Shown one piece after another: positions 1 to 6,182 of a DNA stretch of 44,165 bases. Under the pieces are notes generated by a model, which was not told the origin of the DNA, ran no database searches, and saw only the letters and a list, made by a program, of their open reading frames with translations. Both the position numbers and the translations under genes were made by a program. The stretch lies in IMG/VR virus record IMGVR_UViG_3300021963_000230, positions 1-44,165 of that record. One strand, 5' to 3'. Position 1 is the first letter of the stretch, and each line of letters opens with the position of its first letter. The stretch is from a virus.

Positions 1-2
1 AC

Positions 3-128
3 AGAATGGCTGCGTTTTTGGAGTGGGCGCGGCAAATTCGGCAGGGTTGCGCCAAGCAGAGGGGTGGGGCGAGGCGGGCGCAGTCCAACGCGTGGCGGAA
101 AAAAGTGGACGACGATATTCGGTGGTGA
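3..128 (+). CDS. C-terminal part of small basic protein, 5' truncated
   Basis: The reading frame is open from the first bases of the window and ends at TGA 126-128, leaving about 41 residues. It is the homologue of the complete gene at 43156-43365: both end with the residues NAWRKKVDDDIRW, and the DNA is about 87% identical over 114 bases. The tail is rich in Arg and Lys. Function is unknown; a nucleic-acid-binding role is only a guess from charge. The gene is cut by the window start, and its presence at both ends indicates that the ends represent one locus. Confidence 0.75.
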   Translation, partial: RMAAFLEWARQIRQGCAKQRGGARRAQSNAWRKKVDDDIRW

Positions 129-299
129 TTACCCGACGCCGTGCCCACATTGGAGCAGCAAAGCCTCGGCCTCTTCTTCTGTCGGTGATTCGATGACGGC
201 GACAGGTTTGCCGCAAGCGGTGCAGTAGTACCAATGGGTAGTACGTTCGCCGCCGATGCCGTAACTGGCTTTGCAGCAGGGGGTGGAATACTCGGACAT
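129..299 (-). CDS. Small zinc-ribbon protein (56 aa)
   Basis: ATG at 299 leads to a 56-residue protein with Cys9-Cys10 and a CTAC knuckle (Cys26, Cys29), an arrangement that could bind one zinc, and an acidic Glu-rich C-terminal half. It is encoded opposite to its neighbours; its stop abuts the stop of the gene at 3-128, with no intergenic base. In the second copy of this locus, at the right end of the window, the same interval is occupied by an HNH endonuclease instead, so this gene looks exchangeable. No catalytic domain is visible. Confidence 0.55.
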   Translation of the reverse strand: MSEYSTPCCKASYGIGGERTTHWYYCTACGKPVAVIESPTEEEAEALLLQCGHGVG

Positions 300-324
300 G
301 GTGCGTGTCTACTGTTTCTCAGTA

Positions 325-339
325 TGATACTATGTATCA
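325..339. promoter_or_regulatory. Perfect inverted repeat upstream of the RHH gene (operator candidate)
   Basis: TGATAC and GTATCA are separated by TAT, giving a perfect 6-bp inverted repeat. It ends 16 bases before the ATG of the ribbon-helix-helix gene at 356. RHH proteins commonly bind short palindromes and regulate themselves, so an autoregulatory operator is a reasonable inference. Confidence 0.4.
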
Positions 340-355
340 GACTAGACCACGTACC

Positions 356-631
356 ATGCCGCTGAAGCACGGATCGAAGCTGTATTGCCAGTTGCTGCTG
401 GACCCGCATCGGTACAAGCTGGCGGAAACTCTTGCGGCTGGGGAAGGTAAAAAGGTGACGGCGCTCCTGCGGGAGATGGTTTATACGGCGCTCGAAAAAG
501 CTCTGCCGGCCTCGGAGTACAAGGCGGCGGAGGCTGCGGATGAAGCCCTGTGGCGTGAGTCGGTGAAAAAGCGGGTGGAGGGAAGGATGCGCTCCAGGCA
601 AGAACCGCCGAAAGCAGAACCGGACGCATAA
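356..631 (+). CDS. Ribbon-helix-helix (CopG/Arc-like) DNA-binding protein
   Basis: The product is about 91 residues if translation starts at ATG 356. I chose this start because the homologous copy at 43979 begins there (MPLKHGSKLY) behind a clear GGGAG. An in-frame GTG at 305 would add 17 residues. The N-terminal 50 residues fit an RHH fold: a short strand (KLYCQLLLD), then two helices separated by a GEGKK turn. The C-terminal half is charged (KAAEAADEAL, KKRVEGRMRS). Role inferred: dimeric transcriptional regulator, possibly acting on the palindrome just upstream. Confidence 0.65.
   Translation: MPLKHGSKLYCQLLLDPHRYKLAETLAAGEGKKVTALLREMVYTALEKALPASEYKAAEAADEALWRESVKKRVEGRMRSRQEPPKAEPDA
430..542 (+). 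repeat. Left copy of 113-bp exact direct repeat
   Basis: These 113 bases are identical to the last 113 bases of the window (44053-44165). Upstream of position 430 the two copies diverge sharply at synonymous sites. This is probably where the circular assembly closes. Confidence 0.9.
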
Positions 632-709
632 GACTCAGTTAGATGTCTTCATAGTCTGGGCTGGTGCGGTACAATCCAGTAGTCTTACACAGTAATTCAA
701 TTACAACTG

Positions 710-937
710 ATGACTCGTTATGTGGTGATGGCCGGGGATCGCTGGGTTACGGCGGTTTATGGTCCAGGGAATGGAATTGGTTTTACGGCGACCAAGGAGG
801 ATGCTTCCAGCTGGGTCACCTACGAAAGGGCTGTCGCTGCGGCGAGAGTTGTTGCTAACTGTGTTGATGACCTTGTTGCTGTACACAGCGTTGAAGAACC
901 CAACTACCCCAGGTCATGGAAAGGCTGTACGAATTGA
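710..937 (+). CDS. Hypothetical phage protein (75 aa)
   Basis: ATG 710 gives a compact protein with strand-like segments (RYVVMAGDRWV, GIGFTAT) followed by a helix (YERAVAAARVVANCV), resembling small alpha/beta phage proteins that I cannot assign. Its end overlaps the next gene start (916) by 22 bases, so the two are probably co-translated. A TACAAT hexamer lies about 40 bases upstream (670-675) and could serve as a -10 element. Function unknown. Confidence 0.6.
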   Translation: MTRYVVMAGDRWVTAVYGPGNGIGFTATKEDASSWVTYERAVAAARVVANCVDDLVAVHSVEEPNYPRSWKGCTN

Positions 938-1155
938 AGATTTGGTTGCCGGGCCAGGGTGCTATGCGTGATCTGGTGCGGGCTGAGTCGGTGAACCAGG
1001 CGATCCAGTTCGCAAGGAATCGTTACCCGAATTGTGTGGTGGAGGTGCCGTCAGCGCCGGCGCCGAAGCCTAGGCTGGCGCGGTCAAATGTCGGACCTCG
1101 GGAAGCCGAGCGCCGGCGTCTCAGACTCGTGGAGAAAAAACGTGACAATCCCTGA
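916..1155 (+). CDS. Small protein related to the ORF after DNA polymerase
   Basis: 79 residues from ATG 916. The N-terminal part (ELKIWLPGQGAMRDLVRAES, then ARNRYPNCVVEV) has the same plan as the 56-residue protein at 42989-43159 (YRVRMYRLHGPMHDVYVV, then QYPGCLVQS): two strands, a helix and a final strand ending after a YP-G/N-C motif. The C-terminal tail is strongly basic (RREAERRRLRLVEKKR type). It overlaps the genes on either side, as in the rightward early operon. Function unknown. Confidence 0.6.
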   Translation: MERLYELKIWLPGQGAMRDLVRAESVNQAIQFARNRYPNCVVEVPSAPAPKPRLARSNVGPREAERRRLRLVEKKRDNP

Positions 1156-1315
1156 CTGGGCGCAAGATGCCTGGAGACGCACCAGTGCAGATCAAGCACG
1201 GGCGGATTTCCTGGAGCAGTTGTATCTGGAAGACGGCCGCGATAAGCCGGAGCATCCGATGCACTGTCTGTACACCGGGTTGTACCAGCAGTATTTAGGC
1301 CGAGTCGCGGTCTAG
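1142..1315 (+). CDS. Hypothetical protein (57 aa), GTG start
   Basis: I chose GTG 1142 because GGAG lies 7 bases upstream and the start overlaps the preceding stop by 14 bases. An ATG at 1088 in the same frame would lie deep inside the previous gene. The product (MTIPDWAQDAW onward) is helical, with an acidic middle. Its 3' end overlaps the converging minus-strand gene at 1295-1516 by 21 bases. This is the last rightward gene of the early arm if the genome is read as a circle. Confidence 0.5.
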   Translation: MTIPDWAQDAWRRTSADQARADFLEQLYLEDGRDKPEHPMHCLYTGLYQQYLGRVAV

Positions 1316-1516
1316 GCCAAATTGCTCGGTGAGGTTTTCTGCGGCTTCGCGGATTGCCCACCGGGCTTTTGTTTGCTCCAGCTGGTGGAGCGTGTTCAGG
1401 ATGAGGGCGGCTTCGAGGAGGCCGCGGTAATCACCGGAGTTGAAGCGGTCGATTAGCCACTGGTCGGTGGCGGCCTTGTGGAAGCTGGATTCGGTGGTGT
1501 GCTCTATAGGACGCAT
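1295..1516 (-). CDS. Hypothetical helical protein (73 aa)
   Basis: The preferred start is ATG 1516, preceded by GGTAGG; longer in-frame starts reach 1573 but would run through the conserved hairpin. The sequence is alpha-helical (LIDRFNSGDYRGLLEAALIL, then LEQTKARWAIREAAENLTEQ) and resembles the small helical proteins at 6183 and 40249 only loosely. It is the last leftward gene, converging on the rightward gene that ends at 1315. Function unknown. Confidence 0.55.
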   Translation of the reverse strand: MRPIEHTTESSFHKAATDQWLIDRFNSGDYRGLLEAALILNTLHQLEQTKARWAIREAAENLTEQFGLDRDSA

Positions 1517-1527
1517 TGACCTACCGA

Positions 1528-1590
1528 GTAGATTTGTGTGAGTCAGCGGGTTGCCGCCCCTGACTCTGACCAACCTGCGGTACCAGGCTG
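1528..1590 (+). ncRNA. Conserved hairpin leader of homing endonuclease (copy C)
   Basis: Order: a flank GTAGATTTGTG; stem GAGTCAG (1540-1546) with CTGACTC (1560-1566); a bulged C (1547); inner stem GGG/CCC; loop TTGCCG; then a 24-base spacer TGACCAACCT...CCAGGCTG leading into ATG 1591. The same architecture, flank and spacer occur before the endonucleases at 43424 and 33645. Stem bases differ but stay paired, which is the signature of selection on RNA structure. Function unknown; a translational or transcriptional control element is inferred. Confidence 0.65.
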
Positions 1591-2043
1591 ATGACTACCA
1601 CACTAGAGCAGTGGCGCCCTATTGAAGGGCTGGAGAACATTTACGAAGTCAGCAATTTAGGACGGGTGCGAAGCCTTCCTAGAGAAGTGCTGGTGCTGAG
1701 GAAAGGGAAACCAGTTATTTGTCGCTACGCGGGAAAAATACTAAAACCGGGGCGCACTAAAAACGGGTATTTAGTTGTAAATATCGGCCATACGGGAGAA
1801 CAAAAAGTGCGTACTGTTCATTGTTTAGTCGCGTACGCTTTTTTACCGCCTTGCCCAGGTTGCCATGGAAGAAGTGGCTGGCACATTGACCATATAAACG
1901 AAAATAAATACGACAATCGTGCGGAAAATCTTAGGTGGTTAACTCACAAAGATAACAATTCAACGCCTGGGGTAAAAGCACGGTTGCGTGCTCGCCCGCG
2001 TAACGCTTTAAGGAATCGTTTCGTTAAGGTCGAATCTTCATGA
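1591..2043 (+). CDS. Homing endonuclease, NUMOD4 plus HNH_3 (150 aa)
   Basis: Residues 5-30 match a NUMOD4 motif (EQWRPIEGLENIYEVSNLGR VRS). A beta-rich stretch follows, then the HNH core: His77 in RTVHCLVAYAFL, HIDHINENKYDNRAENL at 98-114 (Asp100, His101, Asn109). It should make a double-strand or nick break at a specific site and spread by recombination. It is more AT-rich than its neighbours, which suggests acquisition. It points against the surrounding late genes and its last 20 bases overlap the endolysin gene end. The conserved hairpin leader precedes it. Confidence 0.9.
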   Translation: MTTTLEQWRPIEGLENIYEVSNLGRVRSLPREVLVLRKGKPVICRYAGKILKPGRTKNGYLVVNIGHTGEQKVRTVHCLVAYAFLPPCPGCHGRSGWHIDHINENKYDNRAENLRWLTHKDNNSTPGVKARLRARPRNALRNRFVKVESS

Positions 2044-3148
2044 ACCAGCCGGTATCGTCACCATCAATAAGCCAGCGAGGAAGCCAGTTTTTGCGGGAGT
2101 AAGCTACACCGGCACCTCCTTTGTGGCTTATATAACCGCCCTTTACAAGATCTGCCTCACCATACGGATCATTTTGTATAAAGTGCGTAGGCGTAAAACC
2201 TATAACCACACTCCAGTGGCCCGTCCCACCAGGATTTGATACGTGATTTTTGTGGAGCCAACCAACAGGAACAGGATGCCCATTACTAACTTCATTTTCT
2301 AACTCTTCGGCTGTACCATCCATCTCAAATGTGGCAGTTAACCCCAAGGCTTTTAAAGTTGCGATTTGCGCTTTCGGATCGGTAGTATCGCCAAAACGAG
2401 CACGTAGGCGGTTGTATTCGTAGTCGCCCGAGATCTTGCCGTAGTAGCGGGCCACCATCGCGCAGCTGGAGCTGAAGCACTGGCGGTAGCCGGTGGCGCC
2501 GTCGTCCGGTCCCAGTTGATATTCGTATGCAACCTTTAGGACCTTTTCTTTTGGTTTTACGAGAGGTTTAGCTCCCGCGTGCTGGGTCATCAGTTGGATC
2601 AACTTACTGGCGTAAGTCGGGTCGGTTGCATAGCCTTCTTTCACCAGCCAGTGGGCAGCATCTTCGCGGGTGCTGGCGTTGTTGCAACCTTTGTAGTTTT
2701 TGAAGTCTTTGTACCAGTGGTCAACGAGATAGATGACGCAGGACAGTAGGTCGGGGAAGTCGATGAAGCTGTCGGTGATTGTTACCCACTGATTGTTAAT
2801 AAATTCTTGAGTTTTGGTGTCGGTGCCTTCGCCTTTGAGGCCGAAGAAATTGTTGCGGCCTGAGACGTGTTTGCCCCAGGCAGATTCCAATGCCCATTGG
2901 GCGGCGACAAGTTCAGGGAATTTGGCGCCAGCGACGCGGGCGGCTTCGAGTACGCCTTCCCAAGTGTTGGGGAAGTTGGTTTGTTTGCCGGCCACGCTCC
3001 AGGTCTTGAACCAGCCTTGGTCTCGACCGAGAATGTTGGGATTGGCCTTGTTGATGGCCTGCTCCAGCTCGGTGATCGCGGCCATCTGGTGAGGGAGGGC
3101 CTTGTAGTACCGGAACAAATCGCCGAGGCGGATCTTGTTGGTTGCCAT
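2024..3148 (-). CDS. Endolysin: glucosaminidase domain plus C39-like peptidase domain
   Basis: 374 residues. Residues about 60-190 resemble a glucosaminidase/muramidase domain of the FlgJ/LytG type, with likely catalytic Glu88 in AAQWALESAWGKH and NNFFGLKG at 99-106. Residues about 205-374 resemble a C39-like papain-fold peptidase: YRQCFSSSCAM at 221-231 (nucleophile Cys224 or Cys229), GHWSVVIGF (His311) and NDPYG (Asp327). Together they would cut a glycan strand and a peptide bond of host peptidoglycan at lysis. No signal peptide is seen, so export probably depends on a holin such as the adjacent small membrane proteins. Confidence 0.88.
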   Translation of the reverse strand: MATNKIRLGDLFRYYKALPHQMAAITELEQAINKANPNILGRDQGWFKTWSVAGKQTNFPNTWEGVLEAARVAGAKFPELVAAQWALESAWGKHVSGRNNFFGLKGEGTDTKTQEFINNQWVTITDSFIDFPDLLSCVIYLVDHWYKDFKNYKGCNNASTREDAAHWLVKEGYATDPTYASKLIQLMTQHAGAKPLVKPKEKVLKVAYEYQLGPDDGATGYRQCFSSSCAMVARYYGKISGDYEYNRLRARFGDTTDPKAQIATLKALGLTATFEMDGTAEELENEVSNGHPVPVGWLHKNHVSNPGGTGHWSVVIGFTPTHFIQNDPYGEADLVKGGYISHKGGAGVAYSRKNWLPRWLIDGDDTGWFMKIRP

Positions 3149-3167
3149 AGCAAGGCCCTCGTTGGTA

Positions 3168-3311
3168 TTAGCGGCGGCGCTTGGGAAATGCCAGGCGCAG
3201 TGCCTGCAGTCCCAGTTGGATCCAGCTGTTGGATTTCAGCTTGCTCATGCCGATCAGTTCGCTGCCGGCGGCAACGATGATGGCAATGACGGCAATGGTC
3301 TTGTCGTCCAT
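3168..3311 (-). CDS. Small membrane protein, holin candidate (47 aa)
   Basis: ATG 3311 leads to a short acidic N-terminus (MDDK), one hydrophobic helix (TIAVIAIIVAAG, residues 5-16) continuing amphipathically, and a very basic tail (FPKRRR). It lies 19 bases upstream of the endolysin in the same direction, the usual position for a holin. A positively charged C-terminus after a membrane helix fits, but one short helix alone does not prove pore formation. It could equally be a regulator of lysis. Confidence 0.6.
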   Translation of the reverse strand: MDDKTIAVIAIIVAAGSELIGMSKLKSNSWIQLGLQALRLAFPKRRR

Positions 3312-3410
3312 ACAAAATCAGTAGGTCCACTGAAGTTTAGCTGTAGTAGACGAGAGCACCAGAGCACGTAATAGTTTCTACCGCTACCGTTCCAGTAGCC
3401 ACTGCTGGGT

Positions 3411-3737
3411 ATGGACCATCGCATCGAAGATGGCGAATACTTAAATAAAAAGGAGGCGAAAGCTCGATTTAGGCAAGAAATCCTTAATAGTTGGCAGCAC
3501 ACGTGTGCTTATTGCGGAGACGATCTCGGAAGACTTGCCACGTTGGATCACGTATATCCAAAGTCCAAAGGGGGTTTGACGCACAAAACCAATCTTGTGC
3601 CCGCATGTTTTCCCTGCAACATATCCAAGTCAGACGCGCAACCTTTTTCTGCTTGGTACCAGCAGCAGCCTTTCTTTTGTCAAGAACGCGAAAAACGCAT
3701 CTTGGATTGGATAGCCGCTATGTCTGATGCAGCTTGA
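3411..3737 (+). CDS. HNH endonuclease (McrA-type, 108 aa)
   Basis: Classical zinc-containing HNH: Cys32-x2-Cys35 (CAYC), LDHVYPKSKGG at 45-55 (Asp46, His47), Asn61, and CFPCN at 66-70. ATG 3411 is the first start; no conserved hairpin leader like that of the three HNH_3 genes is present. It is transcribed against the lysis genes and its end overlaps the endonuclease VII gene (3718-4632) by 20 bases in convergent orientation. Most likely a free-standing homing endonuclease, though a phage-encoded packaging or defence nuclease is possible. Confidence 0.85.
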   Translation: MDHRIEDGEYLNKKEAKARFRQEILNSWQHTCAYCGDDLGRLATLDHVYPKSKGGLTHKTNLVPACFPCNISKSDAQPFSAWYQQQPFFCQEREKRILDWIAAMSDAA

Positions 3738-4632
3738 GATAATCCATCGCGTTATTAAGCAGGAGTATGGAATCTTGGAAAAACCCCAAGCCTACATTGC
3801 AATTTTTGCATAAAATACCTCGTACAGACCCCGTTGTGTGGCAATGATCGACAGCAACATTTTTTGTCCTTTTTATGCCATCAGCACTAATCTCTAAATC
3901 TGCTTTGCATATTGCACACTTTTTACTTTGTTTCGCCACTAAACTTTCAAACTCTTTAACCGTTATGCCATATCTATAACGTAGAAATGCTTTTGATGTG
4001 CAGGTGCTGCAACGAAATGAATACTCGCCTTCCGAAGCCTTATGAAACGATTGCAGAGGCTTAGTCTCTCCACATACTGAACACTTGCGCTTGCCGGTAC
4101 GGGCTTCTTCATGCTCTCGATGTTTTTTACGCTGCACGGCAAACTGCCCTTTTCCCGGAACGAACCACGCAGGAAAGGGTTCCAGTTCTAGGGCTTGTTC
4201 GGGACTCAGACCTTTTTTCACGCGGTTGACAAATTTTTGATAGGGAAACTGGTATGCATCAGCGGCTTTTTTATACGATGTATAACTTTGGTTATTTACT
4301 ACTACGGCGTTCCACTTAGTAGTCGGCGTATTTATTACACGTACTTGCCTGGGTTTAGGACTGAGGCCAAAAACTTGTTCGGGCGTCCAACCTCTCCTAT
4401 GTCTGTTTAGTGCTGTTGTAGTAGCCACTTTGTACTCTTTACACGCTGCGGCAAAAGAAGCGAATGTTTTACCGTTCACTGTTACCGCTTTATGGGCAGC
4501 AAAATTTATCGTCACAGCCTCTTCCAGAGAGATATTTCGATCCAAGCGGTGCAGCAGTGTCGTATATGGAATTTTGTGTGCTTCGGCTACTTCACGGAGG
4601 CTCTTGAACGAACGCCCTTCTACAAAATACAT
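3718..4632 (-). CDS. Endonuclease VII-fold homing endonuclease with N-terminal DNA-binding repeats
   Basis: 304 residues. Three related repeats lie at about 1-40, 48-90 and 108-150; each has an aromatic/Gly-Ser strand (GRSFKSL, GKTFASF, NQSYTSY), a helix, and an ending like GWTPEQVFGL. They look like NUMOD/IENR-type DNA-recognition modules. Residues 184-211 form a zinc ribbon (CSVC, CSTC). Residues 239-285 are the recombination endonuclease VII core: CAIC, VDHCHTTGSVRG (Asp262, His263, His265), CKNCNVGLG. T4 gp49 of this fold resolves branched DNA. Here the added repeats favour a site-specific homing enzyme. Confidence 0.85.
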   Translation of the reverse strand: MYFVEGRSFKSLREVAEAHKIPYTTLLHRLDRNISLEEAVTINFAAHKAVTVNGKTFASFAAACKEYKVATTTALNRHRRGWTPEQVFGLSPKPRQVRVINTPTTKWNAVVVNNQSYTSYKKAADAYQFPYQKFVNRVKKGLSPEQALELEPFPAWFVPGKGQFAVQRKKHREHEEARTGKRKCSVCGETKPLQSFHKASEGEYSFRCSTCTSKAFLRYRYGITVKEFESLVAKQSKKCAICKADLEISADGIKRTKNVAVDHCHTTGSVRGILCKNCNVGLGFFQDSILLLNNAMDYLKLHQT

Positions 4633-4665
4633 ACGATTTAAAAACGGTCTACCTAGTATACCAGA

Positions 4666-4839
4666 TTAGCTGCTGGGATCCCAGCCCATGCCTTCGAGGT
4701 ACATCATGGCGATGTAGTGATCTTCGGCGTAGCGGCACACGCTGTCTTTGCAGGCGCGATAGTAGATGTCGCCGGAATCGCCGATGAGTTGATCCAGGGA
4801 ATAGCCGCCGTCGTATTCGGTGGTGTGGATGACGGACAT
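4666..4839 (-). CDS. Hypothetical protein (57 aa) coupled to the membrane protein gene
   Basis: Its ATG at 4839 shares the A of the preceding stop (TGATG), so translation is probably coupled to the gene at 4839-5081. The product is acidic and aromatic-rich (TTEYDGGYSLDQL, DIYYRACKDSVCRYAED) with two cysteines five residues apart. No known domain recognised. It is the last gene of this leftward run before the inserted endonucleases. Confidence 0.55.
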   Translation of the reverse strand: MSVIHTTEYDGGYSLDQLIGDSGDIYYRACKDSVCRYAEDHYIAMMYLEGMGWDPSS

Positions 4840-5081
4840 CAGCGTCTCAGCTCCAGTTTGATGATGCGGACGTCGTGATCTTTAACGGTGTCTTCCAGTT
4901 CACCCACGCGGGCTTTGAACTGTTCTTGATTTTGGATGACTCGTTCCAGCTGGGATGGGACTGTGTAAACGAGATAGCCGATGCCAGTGATTGCGCCACC
5001 GGCAAGGAGTACGACGAGGCCGGCGGCGGCTTCTTGCTTTACACCCCGCCAAAAACTAGTGTCAGACGGGGTTTGGGACAC
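4839..5081 (-). CDS. Single-span membrane protein with coiled coil, lysis candidate (80 aa)
   Basis: GTG start at 5081. A short polar N-terminus is followed by a hydrophobic helix (AAAGLVVLLAGGAITGIGYL, residues 18-37) and then a heptad-like charged region (LERVIQNQEQFKARVGELED). One membrane span plus a coiled coil recalls XhlA-like and spanin/holin accessory proteins. It lies in the same leftward unit as the endolysin, with two endonucleases inserted between. Holin, antiholin and spanin-like roles cannot be separated from sequence alone. Confidence 0.55.
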   Translation of the reverse strand: MSQTPSDTSFWRGVKQEAAAGLVVLLAGGAITGIGYLVYTVPSQLERVIQNQEQFKARVGELEDTVKDHDVRIIKLELRR

Positions 5082-5099
5082 CGCAGGGAAATGCTCTAC

Positions 5100-5249
5100 C
5101 TACAGTTTATTGGATATTGAACCGGCATCTGGATCGACGCCGGTTCTGATAATTGCGGCGGCACGCTTGTAAAAGTAGGAGTCAGTCTTGCCGGCGGCTT
5201 CAAGAGCCTCCTTGACTTTTTTCCAGTTTTCCAGCGTGCGCGAATCCAC
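5100..5249 (-). CDS. Hypothetical protein (49 aa), GTG start
   Basis: Its GTG at 5249 overlaps the upstream TAG by one base (TAGTG). The product is amphipathic helical (LENWKKVKEALEAAGKTDSY, then FYKRAAAIIRTG). It is too short for domain assignment. Tight coupling to the conserved basic protein upstream supports it being translated. Confidence 0.5.
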   Translation of the reverse strand: MDSRTLENWKKVKEALEAAGKTDSYFYKRAAAIIRTGVDPDAGSISNKL

Positions 5250-5386
5250 TAACTTTTACCTTGGCCGCGCATCTTTTTCCTGCCGTGGTTAGGCAAGCTG
5301 TGTTGACCTTGACCTTGACGGGTGCGCTTGGGTTTGCCGGGCTTGTGCTCGATGCGGGCGGTGCCGACCTTGCTTTTTACTGCCAC
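5249..5386 (-). CDS. Conserved small basic cyanophage protein (45 aa)
   Basis: GTG at 5386 overlaps the end of the previous gene by 10 bases. The sequence (AVKSKVGTARIEHKPGKPKR, then TRQGQGQHSLPNHGRKK, ending RGQGK) is Lys/Arg/Gly-rich and lacks acidic residues. From memory it resembles a family of short basic proteins recurrent in cyanophages, whose function I do not know. The charge suggests nucleic-acid association or virion content. This is one reason for assigning the genome to a cyanobacterial host. Confidence 0.6.
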   Translation of the reverse strand: MAVKSKVGTARIEHKPGKPKRTRQGQGQHSLPNHGRKKMRGQGKS

Positions 5387-5706
5387 GGCACACCTGCGGC
5401 CTTACTGGGGTGGCGTTGCTCATCCAGTTGAGCCTGAAGGGCAGCCTGGATTTCGTTGACTTTTTCCTCGCCGCCAAGGGCTTCCTGCACCCAAGAAACC
5501 ACAAGCTCCTGCGTCAAATCCGCGAACGGGATCAGATTTTCGGGACGCTCGAAGCCGATGGAGCCGTACGCACCAGAGGAATAGGTGCCGTCTTCGGCGG
5601 TGACGGTGTAGTGAGCGGTGAAGACGAAGCCGTCGGCGGTTTCGCGCTCCAGGTTGGCAATGCCCCAGGTAAATACCGTGGTGGGCGCGTCGGCAGCTTT
5701 GGGCAT
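5377..5706 (-). CDS. Conserved hypothetical phage protein (109 aa)
   Basis: Starts at ATG 5706. The first 75 residues alternate strands typical of a beta-sandwich (TTVFTWGIANLE, FVFTAHYTVTAEDG, YSSGAYGSIGFE). A helical tail follows (LTQELVVSWVQEALGGEEKV). The pattern is familiar from cyanophage and marine phage proteins of unknown function encoded near tail-fibre genes. I cannot give a mechanism. It overlaps the downstream basic protein gene. Confidence 0.65.
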   Translation of the reverse strand: MPKAADAPTTVFTWGIANLERETADGFVFTAHYTVTAEDGTYSSGAYGSIGFERPENLIPFADLTQELVVSWVQEALGGEEKVNEIQAALQAQLDEQRHPSKAAGVPWQ

Positions 5707-5710
5707 GGTG

Positions 5711-5839
5711 TTAGCTGTTTCTGTTGGAGTTTAATGGAGGTGGCAAGTCGAGGCACTGCCGGATCTCCGCCTTGCGTTGCTCGATGCGCTCCCGGCGCTC
5801 AGGGTCGAAGCCCTTGGTGAGGTCTGAAAAAGGACGCAT
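5711..5839 (-). CDS. Charged micro-protein (42 aa)
   Basis: ATG 5839; sequence MRPFSDLTKGFDPERRERIE then a Lys/Arg-rich helix. The F-x-P-E-R-R-x-R-I-E pattern resembles the C-terminal helix often following XRE-type HTH domains, but no HTH is encoded upstream in frame. The stop lies 4 bases before the next gene start. Function unknown. Confidence 0.45.
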   Translation of the reverse strand: MRPFSDLTKGFDPERRERIEQRKAEIRQCLDLPPPLNSNRNS

Positions 5840-5887
5840 AATCGGATTTTGTCCGATCTTTTCGTTGTTTTTAAGCATCAGAAGTGA

Positions 5888-6043
5888 CTACTTGGTCCAT
5901 TCAGTAAAGATCTTGGCGCGAATGTCACAGCAAATCTCCTCTTGGCGGTTTTTGGATAAGCCGCAGGCGATCTCAGGGTCGTAAGGCGAGTATTTGTGAA
6001 GGGCTAGCCAGACAACCCTGATTTCGTCCTTGGTAAGTTCCAC
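5888..6043 (-). CDS. Hypothetical protein (51 aa), GTG start
   Basis: Open from GTG 6043; no upstream in-frame ATG. The product is helical and mixed-charge (LTKDEIRVVWLALHKYSPYD, then NRQEEICCDIRAKIFTEW). The ribosome-binding site is weak. It sits in a run of similarly small leftward genes and is kept on that basis. Confidence 0.4.
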   Translation of the reverse strand: MELTKDEIRVVWLALHKYSPYDPEIACGLSKNRQEEICCDIRAKIFTEWTK

Positions 6044-6064
6044 TGGCGTTAGTGAAGGTGGTTA

Positions 6065-6169
6065 CTACGCCTGGCAGCGATGCAATGGAAGGCGGATCAG
6101 TTGAAAGAACCGACCAACCCACCCAATCTGTTCACCGCAGTGCTGGCAGCAGTAAAAGGGATAGACCAT
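6065..6169 (-). CDS. Zinc-ribbon-like micro-protein (34 aa)
   Basis: ATG 6169 directly follows an in-frame stop. The product begins MVYPFYCCQHCGEQIGWVGR, with CxxC and a further Cys near the end (LHRCQA), so one zinc could be bound. No Shine-Dalgarno sequence is visible, and a 52-codon frame exists on the opposite strand, so this is tentative. Confidence 0.35.
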   Translation of the reverse strand: MVYPFYCCQHCGEQIGWVGRFFQLIRLPLHRCQA

Positions 6170-6182
6170 TTAGTGGGAATGG

